The translations under genes were made by a program, and so were the position numbers. A stretch of 64,000 nt of DNA from Nioella sp965215655 (GTDB lineage: Bacteria; Pseudomonadota; Alphaproteobacteria; Rhodobacterales; Rhodobacteraceae). The notes beneath the pieces were generated by a model that did no database searches, was not told where the DNA came from, and worked only from the letters and a program-made list of their open reading frames with translations. Of this stretch, positions 53,705 to 62,329 are shown piece by piece. The number at the start of each line of letters is the position of its first letter. The stretch's first letter is position 1. The stretch is from positions 3,844,001-3,908,000 of the forward strand of contig NZ_OZ244111.1 of the NCBI RefSeq assembly GCF_965215655.1, read 5' to 3'.

Positions 53705-54016
53705 GAATAAATCTCAAAAATTTGAATCTCGGTTACATGAAAACACATGGTGTTCGGTGCGTAATTTTCATGACACCCACTGCCTTAAGTTCTGCGATCT
53801 CACTTCATTTTCCACATTCGTGTGAATTCACACTCCAATGGCCACTACACAGCAAAAAATAAAGCCAGAAATTTAGATGTCTAGCTTAATTATTGTCGCC
53901 CTTACCCACTCCAAATTCTCTGCCATCAACTTATAGTGCTGAAACGAGAAATAGTCTGTACATCAAGTGTGTGCCAAAACTTTATTAGCATAATGAACCA
54001 AATCCTTTAAATAACA
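53705..54016. other. 312-bp AT-rich intergenic region
   Basis: A low-GC spacer between the sulfotransferase-like gene and the start of the interrupted glycosyltransferase gene. No gene is supported. It probably contains the minus-strand promoter of the interrupted gene; I cannot fix a -35/-10 pair with confidence. Confidence 0.35.
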
Positions 54017-54691
54017 TCAAAGTAATGATCTAAATTTTTCATAATATTCTGGGAAAGTGGAAAGTATCTTCTCTGATTGATCTCTAGACATTTCACTCTT
54101 ATAGCGATCTTTCACACCCTTATTCAACCGGATCGTACTTCTTGGGATGGATTCGTTTATCTTATCACACTCCTCAGAAGAAAGCTGCTTGTTGAAAACA
54201 GAAACTGAAACCTTCCCAATGATTGACTCAGGTGAAACTCTTATTTCATTGTATGGAATAAAGAGTGTACCAGAAAGCTTTGACCAGCGATTAAGAGCGG
54301 CAACATCATCCTTGATCTTAACAACTGCGTCGTCAATTGTGTGAACCGCAGCCATTTGATTGAGCTTTCCAGCAGCTCTAGACTCTGCACCAGCATCGAT
54401 CATCGATAAAGCAACATCGCGAAGATCTCGGATACTAGCAATGACCCTAATGTCGCCATCTGCTACATACTTAGACAGATCGGTATTTGTTCCAGAATGC
54501 GTTTTTTGAATCATTACGAGATCCCGCGACAAAACACGATTCTTGTTTTCCTCCATGAAAGCTTTGTTAATTTTCAAAACATCTGAACCTGTAAGTATGT
54601 CTCCCTCAAACACGTGTCTGGCAACTTGAGTTGCGATTCTGTAAGCAAATGTACTAGCACTTTTGTGAATTCCGAAACATGCTACAAGCAT
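54017..54691 (-). CDS. sulfotransferase-like protein
   Basis: A 224-residue protein with sulfotransferase-fold features. The N-terminal ACFGIHKSASTFAYRIA resembles the PAPS 5'-phosphosulfate loop (PKSGTTW-like). ASIRDLRDVALSMID near residue 86 matches the 3'-phosphate-binding RDPRDVxxS motif. It would transfer sulfate from PAPS to a hydroxyl of a glycan or other acceptor. Base composition is strikingly AT-rich compared with the flanking chromosome, suggesting acquisition. It lies 78 bp downstream of the acetyltransferase gene on the same strand, inside the polysaccharide island. Confidence 0.8.
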   Translation of the reverse strand: MLVACFGIHKSASTFAYRIATQVARHVFEGDILTGSDVLKINKAFMEENKNRVLSRDLVMIQKTHSGTNTDLSKYVADGDIRVIASIRDLRDVALSMIDAGAESRAAGKLNQMAAVHTIDDAVVKIKDDVAALNRWSKLSGTLFIPYNEIRVSPESIIGKVSVSVFNKQLSSEECDKINESIPRSTIRLNKGVKDRYKSEMSRDQSEKILSTFPEYYEKFRSLL

Positions 54692-54769
54692 CCTAATACC
54701 TCCCCAATTGTAGTTATCTGAGCTGATGCTCTTTCAGGCATACAACGCGAATCTTACCATGCCGAAGGT

Positions 54770-55513
54770 TTAGTTTTCAATACCAGGAATCACCGTAAAC
54801 TCGCGAGACCAAGAAACACCCTCTCTGACTACTCTAGCTGGGTTTCCGGCAACTACCGAGTTATCCGGCACATCCTTTGTTACGATCGCATTTGCGCCTA
54901 CGATTGCACCATCACCAACTTTCACACCGCTACCAATGTAAGAATTCTTTCCAAGCCAAACATGATTACCCAATACTATCGACCTTTTATAGTTAATAAG
55001 ACGCCCAGTACTCAGATCAAATATGTCGTGCTGATCACTTGGCTGTAGTGTAATGTTGTGAGACAGCATGCAATCATTCCCAGTAACAATAGAAGCACCA
55101 GACACATTTGTACTGCAATCATTACTCGAACACTGACGCCCAATGTGGATATATGACGCTTCATACATCATCGCTCTAAGGTTGAAATTTTTACAATCTT
55201 CAATTATGAAGGCAGCCTTGGGAGATCGAAAATTCAGAGAGATTACTCCCTGAAATCTACCAATTGCTATGAATGGTCGCTTACGAGTGTCTGGTAAGAT
55301 CAAACGAAGTTGAGATTTTCTCTCTTTTATGAGCTGAATAGCCGATTCTGTTACATTAATTTTTATTCTCTTATCCTCACCAACCTTTAAGTTCGGATAC
55401 TCTTGAGATGGAAGGGACAGTTCTATGAACTTTTCTCCCTTCTTCTCCATTTCCTTTATCCTGCTCTTCGCTTCTCTAATTGGGTTCTTATATTCTAAGC
55501 CTCGTTCCTGCAT
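54770..55513 (-). CDS. hexapeptide-repeat (left-handed beta-helix) acyltransferase
   Basis: A 247-residue protein. After an N-terminal 100 residues of unknown fold comes a LbH domain (about 105-235) of hexapeptide turns: IHIGRQCSSNDCS, VTGNDCMLSHNITL, IVLGNHVWLGKNSYI, VKVGDGAIVGANAIVT, ending in the typical VPDNSVVAGNPARVVRE. Such enzymes O- or N-acetylate sugars with acetyl-CoA. The catalytic-site His in the extended loop is likely in PSDQHDIFD. AT-rich; one base separates it from the upstream large glycosyltransferase gene. Confidence 0.85.
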   Translation of the reverse strand: MQERGLEYKNPIREAKSRIKEMEKKGEKFIELSLPSQEYPNLKVGEDKRIKINVTESAIQLIKERKSQLRLILPDTRKRPFIAIGRFQGVISLNFRSPKAAFIIEDCKNFNLRAMMYEASYIHIGRQCSSNDCSTNVSGASIVTGNDCMLSHNITLQPSDQHDIFDLSTGRLINYKRSIVLGNHVWLGKNSYIGSGVKVGDGAIVGANAIVTKDVPDNSVVAGNPARVVREGVSWSREFTVIPGIEN

Positions 55514-55514
55514 G

Positions 55515-58433
55515 CTAATCTCGCGTATTATAGATTTTGTCTAGCTCTATGCGTTTCTTTACCGCCTCTTCGCTTGTATCGTTGTTCCACGTGGAATCCG
55601 AGGCTTTTTCTGCAGTATGACTGCAAAGGTCAGGCAAGACCAAGGATATTCGATACTGCTCAGTTAGAGAATTTGGAGATTCCTTCCACTGCCAAAGATC
55701 GAAGTGGCTTCCACGCACAGGACCGGGGTTGCCGCGGCGAAGGCCATCGGAGAACCACCAGGACAGCGGCCCGACACTGGCCATCACTTCCGGTGTCCCC
55801 ATGAAGTTCTTGCCGTCGATGGAATCACTCGCGATCACGCGATTACCCTTCCACTCGAAGTCGGCGAACCCCGGGTGGACCTCTGTATAATAACCCGACA
55901 CGAAGCCGAGATAACCTGGCATGCATTCACTGGCGAGCCCAACCATCCTGGCAAAGTAGCTTGACGGTTCCTTGATAAAACAATCGTCCTGTATATAGCA
56001 GATATAGTCTGGCTTCAGCTCACTACGATTGACCGTGTTGCGCTGAAGGTCATTCAAGCTGTTCCAAGTATAAGGCAGGCCATGCCGCTCTTTGGTCCAG
56101 AGAACCTGATCAATTTCCGCACTGTACTGGTTGATGATCGACAAAGTCCCTGGGTCCAGCGTGTCGATCGCGACAAACAGCCGGTGATCATATGGCGACA
56201 TGCGCATGGCCTGAATCAGCTGAGCAAGGCTGTCTCGCAAGCACCATGGGCGTTGCGAGGTCGTCATCATGACATCGATAAGTTTCGGCTTACGCAGAAG
56301 CGTCGTTTGCCCTTCTTCCGACAGCATGAGATCACTTACGCGCTTGCCGAAGCGCGGCTTCCACTTGTCTTTTTCGTGGCCGCGAGGAAGATGCGCCTGA
56401 GCCACCCTCATTCGCAATCCCTTGGTCCGTATTCCACTAAGCAGGGCGTAGGAGCAAAGCGCTTCTTCTAGCCGTTTCTTGCGATCGACTAGCTCTGGCA
56501 CCATGCCGTGGACAACCTCCTTCTTCTCGCGCACTTCATCCCAGGTCAGTCGATCCAAGAAAGCTAAAATGTCGTCGGCAGTCGCCTTGTAATAAGGGGC
56601 ATACTCTTGCTTGCCGGTCTCTTCACAGGAAATGCGAAAGCTGTTTTCGGCACTTGTAACATCTTTCATCGGATGACCATCCAGAACTGCTGGCACAGTG
56701 CCAGAGGCCCATGCTTCTAGGATAGATAGTCCGTTGCCCTCGCAGGCATTAGGAATGAGATTGATATCAGCCGTCGCATAAAGCTCTTTCATGGCATCGT
56801 AGTCAGTGGACCAATCAATCACAGTATTGACCTGTGAGTGCTGATTCAGGCTGTCTTTCACATCCTGGGGAAGCGCGCTTCGGAACTTCAGATCAAAAAC
56901 AATATCGGTTCGCGTGAGTCGCTGAATAGCCTCAACGACCTCGTAGGGATGCTTCCGCGAATGATCATCATAGTCGTTTCCGACGTAAAGTACTCGGATC
57001 GGTTCTTTAGGGTCCGTCTTTATTTCGGAATCTCTCGGTTCGAAGTTTGCGGGCCACGGCAGATGCAAGACTTGAGAATTCTGGAAGGTCTCTGACAGCT
57101 CTTCCATTCTGTAGGGCGTGGGACAAAGCACTGCCTTCGCATGAACCTTCGCAAGAGACAGGGTCTTATCTGAAAGCCAGTCCAGGTTCATATAGAACAC
57201 TTTGAAGGCGCCCTCAAATCCCCGGTCAAACTGCACAAAACGTTCGAAATAAATAACCATCTTAGGCGAATCAATATCGCGAGGTTCAATCCAATGCTTG
57301 CGAAGCGGGTGATCCACGCGCGGTTGCATGTGATATGAAATCTTGTAAGGGAACTTGTTCTTCTCAAGCAGCTCTGTAACCTGCTCCAATTGAACAGTGA
57401 GGCCTGCCGTTGAAATCGGAGCCCAAAGGAGTATCATCTGATCCTGTCGGTCGCGCGGTGACAAGGATTTCTTCGGCGCTTCGCTGATTGTCCGACTACC
57501 GATGGAACCGGTCCAGAACGGCTGTCGACCTTCTGGGCTGCTTCGCAAGCTGACGGAAGTCACCTTTGAGAAGCTTTCGGCAATCTTGAACTCTATGCCT
57601 GCGCCCTCGATTTCAATCCCATTGAACTGGCCGGGTTTGGAAATTGAGATCGGCGAAACATCCTTTGATGCATCTCTTGACAGATAAATGGTCTTAGACC
57701 TTGTTATTGCCCGCCCGGATAAACCACCATCCTCCAACTTGAAGTTGTGATAATAGATTGGGCATTCTTCCAAAGTTCCCACCAGGTCGGAAGTAGATTT
57801 AGTTTCAAAGTTCGCAATCGGATCAACAACTTGTTCGTTAATCGATTCCTCTTTATCCACCGCAACTTTTGCATCGAACCAATCACAAGTGACATCCGCA
57901 ATAAGGATCTGAGCATTCAACGGAAGATCCAAGACGATATCAGTGCGACGATTGGTTCTGGCCTTTCCTACTGCGAAGGCTCCGTAAACCTCATACCATT
58001 GCCCAGGTTTGATTTTGCGGGAATGTGCCGGCGCTTTTGGATAGGTATTTCTGCTATCGCTGGACAGGTTGGATTCCACGATATGTGGCTTGATAGACGG
58101 ATTTACTGCCCCTGGTTCTACCATCAGCACAATCCGGCTACCCAAGACGGAGACTTGGTCGAAGTTTTTCGACAGGGCGAGATGAAGACGGACCCATCCT
58201 TCTTGGCCTTCCGTCGACACATGAAGAATTGATTGGCCGTTTAGCTCAATTTTCTTGGCGGAAGTGCTTGCAATTGTTCCGTGCTTCCATTCCAGAGAAA
58301 CATTACTATTGTCATCAATTGAGTTGCTAACATTAATTGGGAAATCAACCGGCATTTGATTTGATTTTTTCATCATCACATTCCAAACTTCTAGCTTCAT
58401 ATTATTCGCAAGCCACCTGATTGAACCGATCAT
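55515..58433 (-). CDS. large multi-domain glycosyltransferase (GT4-like plus C-terminal GT-A-like domain)
   Basis: A 972-residue protein. Residues 1-320 are beta-rich and unassigned, possibly carbohydrate-binding, with repeated SKPGQFNGIEIEGAG-type strands. Residues about 335-620 look like a GT-B/GT4 fold: MILLWAPISTAGLTVQLEQV, IRVLYVGNDYDDHSRKHPYE, then NLIPNACEGNGLSILEAWAS with the donor-site Glu pair. Residues about 715-965 resemble a GT-A domain (KLIDVMMTTSQRPWCLRDSL; YICYIQDDCFIKEP as the acidic metal site). Two sugar-transfer centres are predicted. The ATG at 58433 is used; another in-frame ATG lies at about 58400. Confidence 0.78.
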   Translation of the reverse strand: MIGSIRWLANNMKLEVWNVMMKKSNQMPVDFPINVSNSIDDNSNVSLEWKHGTIASTSAKKIELNGQSILHVSTEGQEGWVRLHLALSKNFDQVSVLGSRIVLMVEPGAVNPSIKPHIVESNLSSDSRNTYPKAPAHSRKIKPGQWYEVYGAFAVGKARTNRRTDIVLDLPLNAQILIADVTCDWFDAKVAVDKEESINEQVVDPIANFETKSTSDLVGTLEECPIYYHNFKLEDGGLSGRAITRSKTIYLSRDASKDVSPISISKPGQFNGIEIEGAGIEFKIAESFSKVTSVSLRSSPEGRQPFWTGSIGSRTISEAPKKSLSPRDRQDQMILLWAPISTAGLTVQLEQVTELLEKNKFPYKISYHMQPRVDHPLRKHWIEPRDIDSPKMVIYFERFVQFDRGFEGAFKVFYMNLDWLSDKTLSLAKVHAKAVLCPTPYRMEELSETFQNSQVLHLPWPANFEPRDSEIKTDPKEPIRVLYVGNDYDDHSRKHPYEVVEAIQRLTRTDIVFDLKFRSALPQDVKDSLNQHSQVNTVIDWSTDYDAMKELYATADINLIPNACEGNGLSILEAWASGTVPAVLDGHPMKDVTSAENSFRISCEETGKQEYAPYYKATADDILAFLDRLTWDEVREKKEVVHGMVPELVDRKKRLEEALCSYALLSGIRTKGLRMRVAQAHLPRGHEKDKWKPRFGKRVSDLMLSEEGQTTLLRKPKLIDVMMTTSQRPWCLRDSLAQLIQAMRMSPYDHRLFVAIDTLDPGTLSIINQYSAEIDQVLWTKERHGLPYTWNSLNDLQRNTVNRSELKPDYICYIQDDCFIKEPSSYFARMVGLASECMPGYLGFVSGYYTEVHPGFADFEWKGNRVIASDSIDGKNFMGTPEVMASVGPLSWWFSDGLRRGNPGPVRGSHFDLWQWKESPNSLTEQYRISLVLPDLCSHTAEKASDSTWNNDTSEEAVKKRIELDKIYNTRD

Positions 58434-58866
58434 CTAGGCTCTGTCTGGTTCGCTCCCCGAATAGAGGATGTCAGAACTTTCAGCGTAAACTGCAAGAGGT
58501 GCCCATGCTGACCAAACTTCTTCTCATCTCCGTGTTCTTAGATGAACCAGACCAACGGAAAGGCACTTACACAGCTCAAGTTGATCCAAGGTAATTTACC
58601 CGTACTAACCTGCGCCAAGTAGGCCGACTTCAAACCACCCCGCTTGATGCTGTTGTTACCGCAACGCTCTTGGTCTGTCTTTAAACATAGCCAGAAGAGT
58701 AGGTCCAGATCAGGTTTTGCTCGCGCTCTGAATGAGCCGACATGTACAAACAATGGGCACCTGATACTGGATCGTGATGGATTCCTGACCGCTCATGCGT
58801 CATGTGGCCAATGCCTTCCGTGCTTGGCTCGTCGTCAGCTTGCGACCATCAGCTGCACCAATCACT
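58434..58866. other. 433-bp intergenic region
   Basis: It lies between the end of the TPR-GT32 gene and the start of the large glycosyltransferase gene, both on the minus strand. Two short open frames (58538-58753 minus, 58644-58892 plus) have no ribosome-binding site or recognisable family and are not called. It may hold a promoter for the downstream genes or a decayed insertion; nothing specific is visible. Confidence 0.3.
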
Positions 58867-61800
58867 CTAGTGTGCGGTTTTTAGGGTGCTAAACCAGTTC
58901 ATAGCAGTAGATTTGTAAGATAGACGGATGTGGGTAGCCACATCCCTTTGCAAGCGATGCATTGGCATAAGCCACACGCCCGCGCTAAGTGTTCCGTCTT
59001 TCTTTGTACCATGCAGCGCAACCGCTCTTGTCACTGCACCTGGGCCGGTTGCCAGCCAGATGCTCTCTCCTTGTGTTGCGCTGAAGGCTATCGAAGCGCT
59101 TTCCAACGCTGACCGAATGATCGGATCCTTTGGTTGAACTGCAAGGAAGTTATTCCCAACGCTCATCATGGGTTCCTGAAAGCCGACAAATCGACATCTC
59201 AGGTTCAAGAATGACGAAAGCGGATTCAGGCTGCGGTCATCAGCATCCATGTACACCCCCCCCTCATACCAAAGGACCGCAAGGCGAAAGATATCCGCCT
59301 TTGCCGCCGCGTGTGGAGCAAGTCGAAATCCTCTCAAAGCTTCGGTTTCGCCCTTCTCCGCAAGGTAGGATCGCGCCTCCTGCTCACTGAACCGTCTGAA
59401 TTCGAAGTCGGGGTTTAAGGCCTTGTTTTCGTTGATGACAGCGGCAACCTGATCCGGCAATTCCCTGCTGTCCCAGAACTGGAATACCTGCTTGGGAATC
59501 CTTGAGGTTAATCGAGCATCGAGGCGACTCTCATCAAAGCTCTCGGTGACTTGTCCAGCCCTCCACATTGCGCCCAGAAGACAAAGCGCTGCGGTCATGC
59601 TGCTTGGGTTATCTTCAAGATGAGACCGGAAGTAACGCATGGCCTTTCTCTGGTCTGCCCCAACAGCGCTGTGTCGTTGGATCTCAGGTGGCTCGGAAAG
59701 ACGGTATTCGTTCAGGATTTGCCCCGGAATAGAACTTCTTACCTTGTTGTTCGATCGGCCAGTCACATCGTTTGTGACTCGAAGCTTCATCGCCTTTAGG
59801 TGGCTTTGCCAGGCATCAGCGGTCATCCCCAAAGCAAGCTCGATCTGCGACCGTTTGCTCCAGAGCTCTCCTCTTGTCGGGTCGTATGCAATTGCCTGCT
59901 TGATGAACTGTTTGGCTTCCCCCGGTTGAACCTCAATCAATGCAATTGCGGCGCGCGTCAGGCATTGTTCCCGAGACAGGATCATGCCACCATTTGGCAT
60001 CTTATCAAGCACTTCTCTGGCACGATCACTATAACCTAGAAGAACAAGCAGACGCGCAAGCTTCAAACTCATCTGAGCATGCCCTGGGTATATTCGCAAA
60101 GACTTCTCCAAGCGGTCTATGGCTTGGGTGTAGTTTCCAATAGCCTTGTCAACACTCGCTAGAAAGATCTCAAAGTCAGGCGACAGGTTCGGAGTGTCGA
60201 AGACAGTCTTCAACACGTCCTTTGCCCCCATAGCGTCGTCCTGTGCCAGATGAAATCGGGCGCGGGCGCGCAGGACGTCCAGGCTGTCGGGAGCCAGACG
60301 TTCGGCTCGGTCGATGATGTCCTTGCAGGGCTCTTCTTGCTTGGCCGCCAAAAGAAACCGAATGGCTGCCAGTTGCGATGCAAGATGCGCAGAGCGGCGC
60401 TCAGCATAGGCCTGACAGTGCTCTATCGCGCTGCTCTGCTGACCCAAGCGGCTCAGCAGCCGCCAATGAGCTTCATTCAGGTCGCGATTGTCGGGGAACT
60501 GCTGAACGGCCACCTCAGCCCGAGACAATGCCAGCGACAGATCACTTTGACGATCCGCCGACCGAATGGAAAACAGATGCCAGTCAGACTGCGTCTCGGC
60601 CAATCCAGAATGCTGCTGCAACAGTGCGTCGACACGATCAAAGCGACCTTTTCCAAGCTCCAACTTGACCAGCGTCAGAATAAGCAAAGGCGAAGGCGAA
60701 TGGGCCATCGCCGCTTCCAGAACATCCACGGCATCGTCTAGGCGACCAGCCAAAACAAGCAGGCGCGTGTATTCCCGTGTCAGTTGAGGGCTGCGGCCAC
60801 TTTCGGATTGGTGCGCGTCAAGCAGAGATAGGGCAGCATCCGCGCCCTCGGTCTGCTCAACCACCTTTCTGGCGATCTGCAAATATCGCACGCGCTTCAT
60901 GTCAGAGGTCTCTGCCTCTCGCAGCAGCTCTCGCGCAGCTCCGCCATCGTCATGTTCCAGCGCAAGCTCGATCAGGATCGGCAGGACCGACCCGTCGCGG
61001 ACGGAAACCGGGAGGGATTGGCCGAACAGCCAAGCCTCCGAACCCCGCCCCAACTGCCGCAAAACGCCAAGCTTCTGCGCACACAAAACCGCATCGTCCG
61101 GAAACTGCACAAGCCCCGCTTCCAAGGCAGACAACGCACCAGCCGCGTCGTCCTGTGCCAGATGAAATCGGGCGCGGGCGCGCAGGACGTCCAGGCTGTC
61201 GGGAGCCAGACGTTCGGCTCGGTCGATGATGTCCTTGCAGGGCTCTTCTTGCTTGGCCGCCAAAAGAAACCGAATGGCTGCCAGTTGCGATGCAAGATGC
61301 GCAGAGCGGCGCTCAGCATAGGCCTGACAGTGCTCTATCGCGCTGCTCTGCTGACCCAAGCGGCTCAGCAGCCGCCAATGAGCTTCATTCAGGTCGCGAT
61401 TGTCGGGGAACTGCTGAACGGCCACCTCAGCCCGAGACAATGCCAGCGACAGATCACTTTGACGATCCGCCGACCGAATGGAAAACAGATGCCAGTCAGA
61501 CTGCGTCTCGGCCAATCCAGAATGCTGCTGCAACAGTGCGTCGACACGATCAAAGCGACCTTTTCCAAGCTCCAACTTGACCAGCGTCAGAATAAGCAAA
61601 GGCGAAGGCGAATGGGCCATCGCCGCTTCCAGAACATCCACGGCATCGTCTAGGCGACCAGCCAAAACAAGCAGGCGCGTGTATTCCCGTGTCAGTTGAG
61701 GGCTGCGGCCACTTTCGGATTGGTGCGCGTCAAGCAGAAATAGGGCAGCATCCGCGCCCTCGGTCTGCTCAACCACCTTTCTGGCGATCTGCAAATATCG

Positions 61801-62127
61801 CACGCGCTTCATGTCAGAGGTCTCTGCCTCTCGCAGCAGCTCTCGCGCAGCTCCGCCATCGTCATGTTCCAGCGCAAGCTCGATCAGGATCGGCAGGACC
61901 GACCCGTCGCGGACGGAAACCGGGAGGGATTGGCCGAACAGCCAAGCCTCCGAACCCCGCCCCAACTGCCGCAAAACGCCAAGCTTCTGCGCACACAAAA
62001 CCGCATCGTCCGGAAACTGCACAAGCCCCGCTTCCAAGGCAGACAACGCACCAGCCGCGTCGTCCTGTGCCAGATGAAATCGGGCGCGGGACTGTGCCTC
62101 ACGTGCGGCAGTAAAACGATCATTCAT
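58867..62127 (-). CDS. TPR protein with C-terminal GT32-type glycosyltransferase domain, internally duplicated
   Basis: A 1086-residue protein. Residues about 10-790 are helical TPR-like repeats. Residues 15-318 and 319-622 are the same 304-residue block, differing only by Phe/Ser at one site (DAALFLLDAHQ versus DAALSLLDAHQ). Residues about 876-1080 form a GT32 (OCH1/capsule-type) domain: IPKQVFQFWDSRELPDQ, then AAKADIFRLAVLWYEGGVYM followed by the metal-binding Asp-Ala-Asp-Asp. The TPR part may bind a glycan carrier or partner enzymes. ATG at 62127. A 202-bp gap separates it from the ABC ATPase gene upstream. Confidence 0.85.
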   Translation of the reverse strand: MNDRFTAAREAQSRARFHLAQDDAAGALSALEAGLVQFPDDAVLCAQKLGVLRQLGRGSEAWLFGQSLPVSVRDGSVLPILIELALEHDDGGAARELLREAETSDMKRVRYLQIARKVVEQTEGADAALFLLDAHQSESGRSPQLTREYTRLLVLAGRLDDAVDVLEAAMAHSPSPLLILTLVKLELGKGRFDRVDALLQQHSGLAETQSDWHLFSIRSADRQSDLSLALSRAEVAVQQFPDNRDLNEAHWRLLSRLGQQSSAIEHCQAYAERRSAHLASQLAAIRFLLAAKQEEPCKDIIDRAERLAPDSLDVLRARARFHLAQDDAAGALSALEAGLVQFPDDAVLCAQKLGVLRQLGRGSEAWLFGQSLPVSVRDGSVLPILIELALEHDDGGAARELLREAETSDMKRVRYLQIARKVVEQTEGADAALSLLDAHQSESGRSPQLTREYTRLLVLAGRLDDAVDVLEAAMAHSPSPLLILTLVKLELGKGRFDRVDALLQQHSGLAETQSDWHLFSIRSADRQSDLSLALSRAEVAVQQFPDNRDLNEAHWRLLSRLGQQSSAIEHCQAYAERRSAHLASQLAAIRFLLAAKQEEPCKDIIDRAERLAPDSLDVLRARARFHLAQDDAMGAKDVLKTVFDTPNLSPDFEIFLASVDKAIGNYTQAIDRLEKSLRIYPGHAQMSLKLARLLVLLGYSDRAREVLDKMPNGGMILSREQCLTRAAIALIEVQPGEAKQFIKQAIAYDPTRGELWSKRSQIELALGMTADAWQSHLKAMKLRVTNDVTGRSNNKVRSSIPGQILNEYRLSEPPEIQRHSAVGADQRKAMRYFRSHLEDNPSSMTAALCLLGAMWRAGQVTESFDESRLDARLTSRIPKQVFQFWDSRELPDQVAAVINENKALNPDFEFRRFSEQEARSYLAEKGETEALRGFRLAPHAAAKADIFRLAVLWYEGGVYMDADDRSLNPLSSFLNLRCRFVGFQEPMMSVGNNFLAVQPKDPIIRSALESASIAFSATQGESIWLATGPGAVTRAVALHGTKKDGTLSAGVWLMPMHRLQRDVATHIRLSYKSTAMNWFSTLKTAH
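60233..61144. repeat. 912-bp tandem repeat, copy A
   Basis: Together with copy B (61145-62056) this is a direct tandem duplication of 912 bp (304 codons) inside the TPR-GT32 gene. From the two translated blocks and aligned reading the copies differ at one visible base (G versus A, about 60825 versus 61737). The unit length is a multiple of three, so the frame is kept. Confidence 0.95.
61145..62056. repeat. 912-bp tandem repeat, copy B
   Basis: Second copy of the duplication. A 34-bp partial third unit (GCGTCGTCCTGTGCCAGATG and onward) follows at 62057-62090. The same 34 bp also begin copies A and B, marking the likely recombination points. Confidence 0.95.
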
Positions 62128-62329
62128 TCAAATTGCCCAAACCTGCCTTGTTCATGAACACCAACTGCTTAGCGCATCCTATCCTCTGCCAGGCGGTACA
62201 ACGATCTTACTCAATGACCATTGCCGCTAGTGTGTCTACTGTTGCAGCAATAGCAAGCCAAGCATTGCAGACTTGGCACCGCAATCATGCGTTGAAGAGA
62301 CGAAGAGATAAAGCCTCTCGTCGAATGGT

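Noticed and set aside
58538..58892. Small open frames in the 433-bp gap beside the TPR-GT32 gene
   Set aside because: No ribosome-binding site, no family resemblance and overlapping opposite frames; possibly remnant sequence but not supportable.
60952..61653. Repeated plus-strand open frames across the 912-bp duplication
   Set aside because: They appear twice only because the DNA is duplicated; they are antisense to the TPR-GT32 gene.
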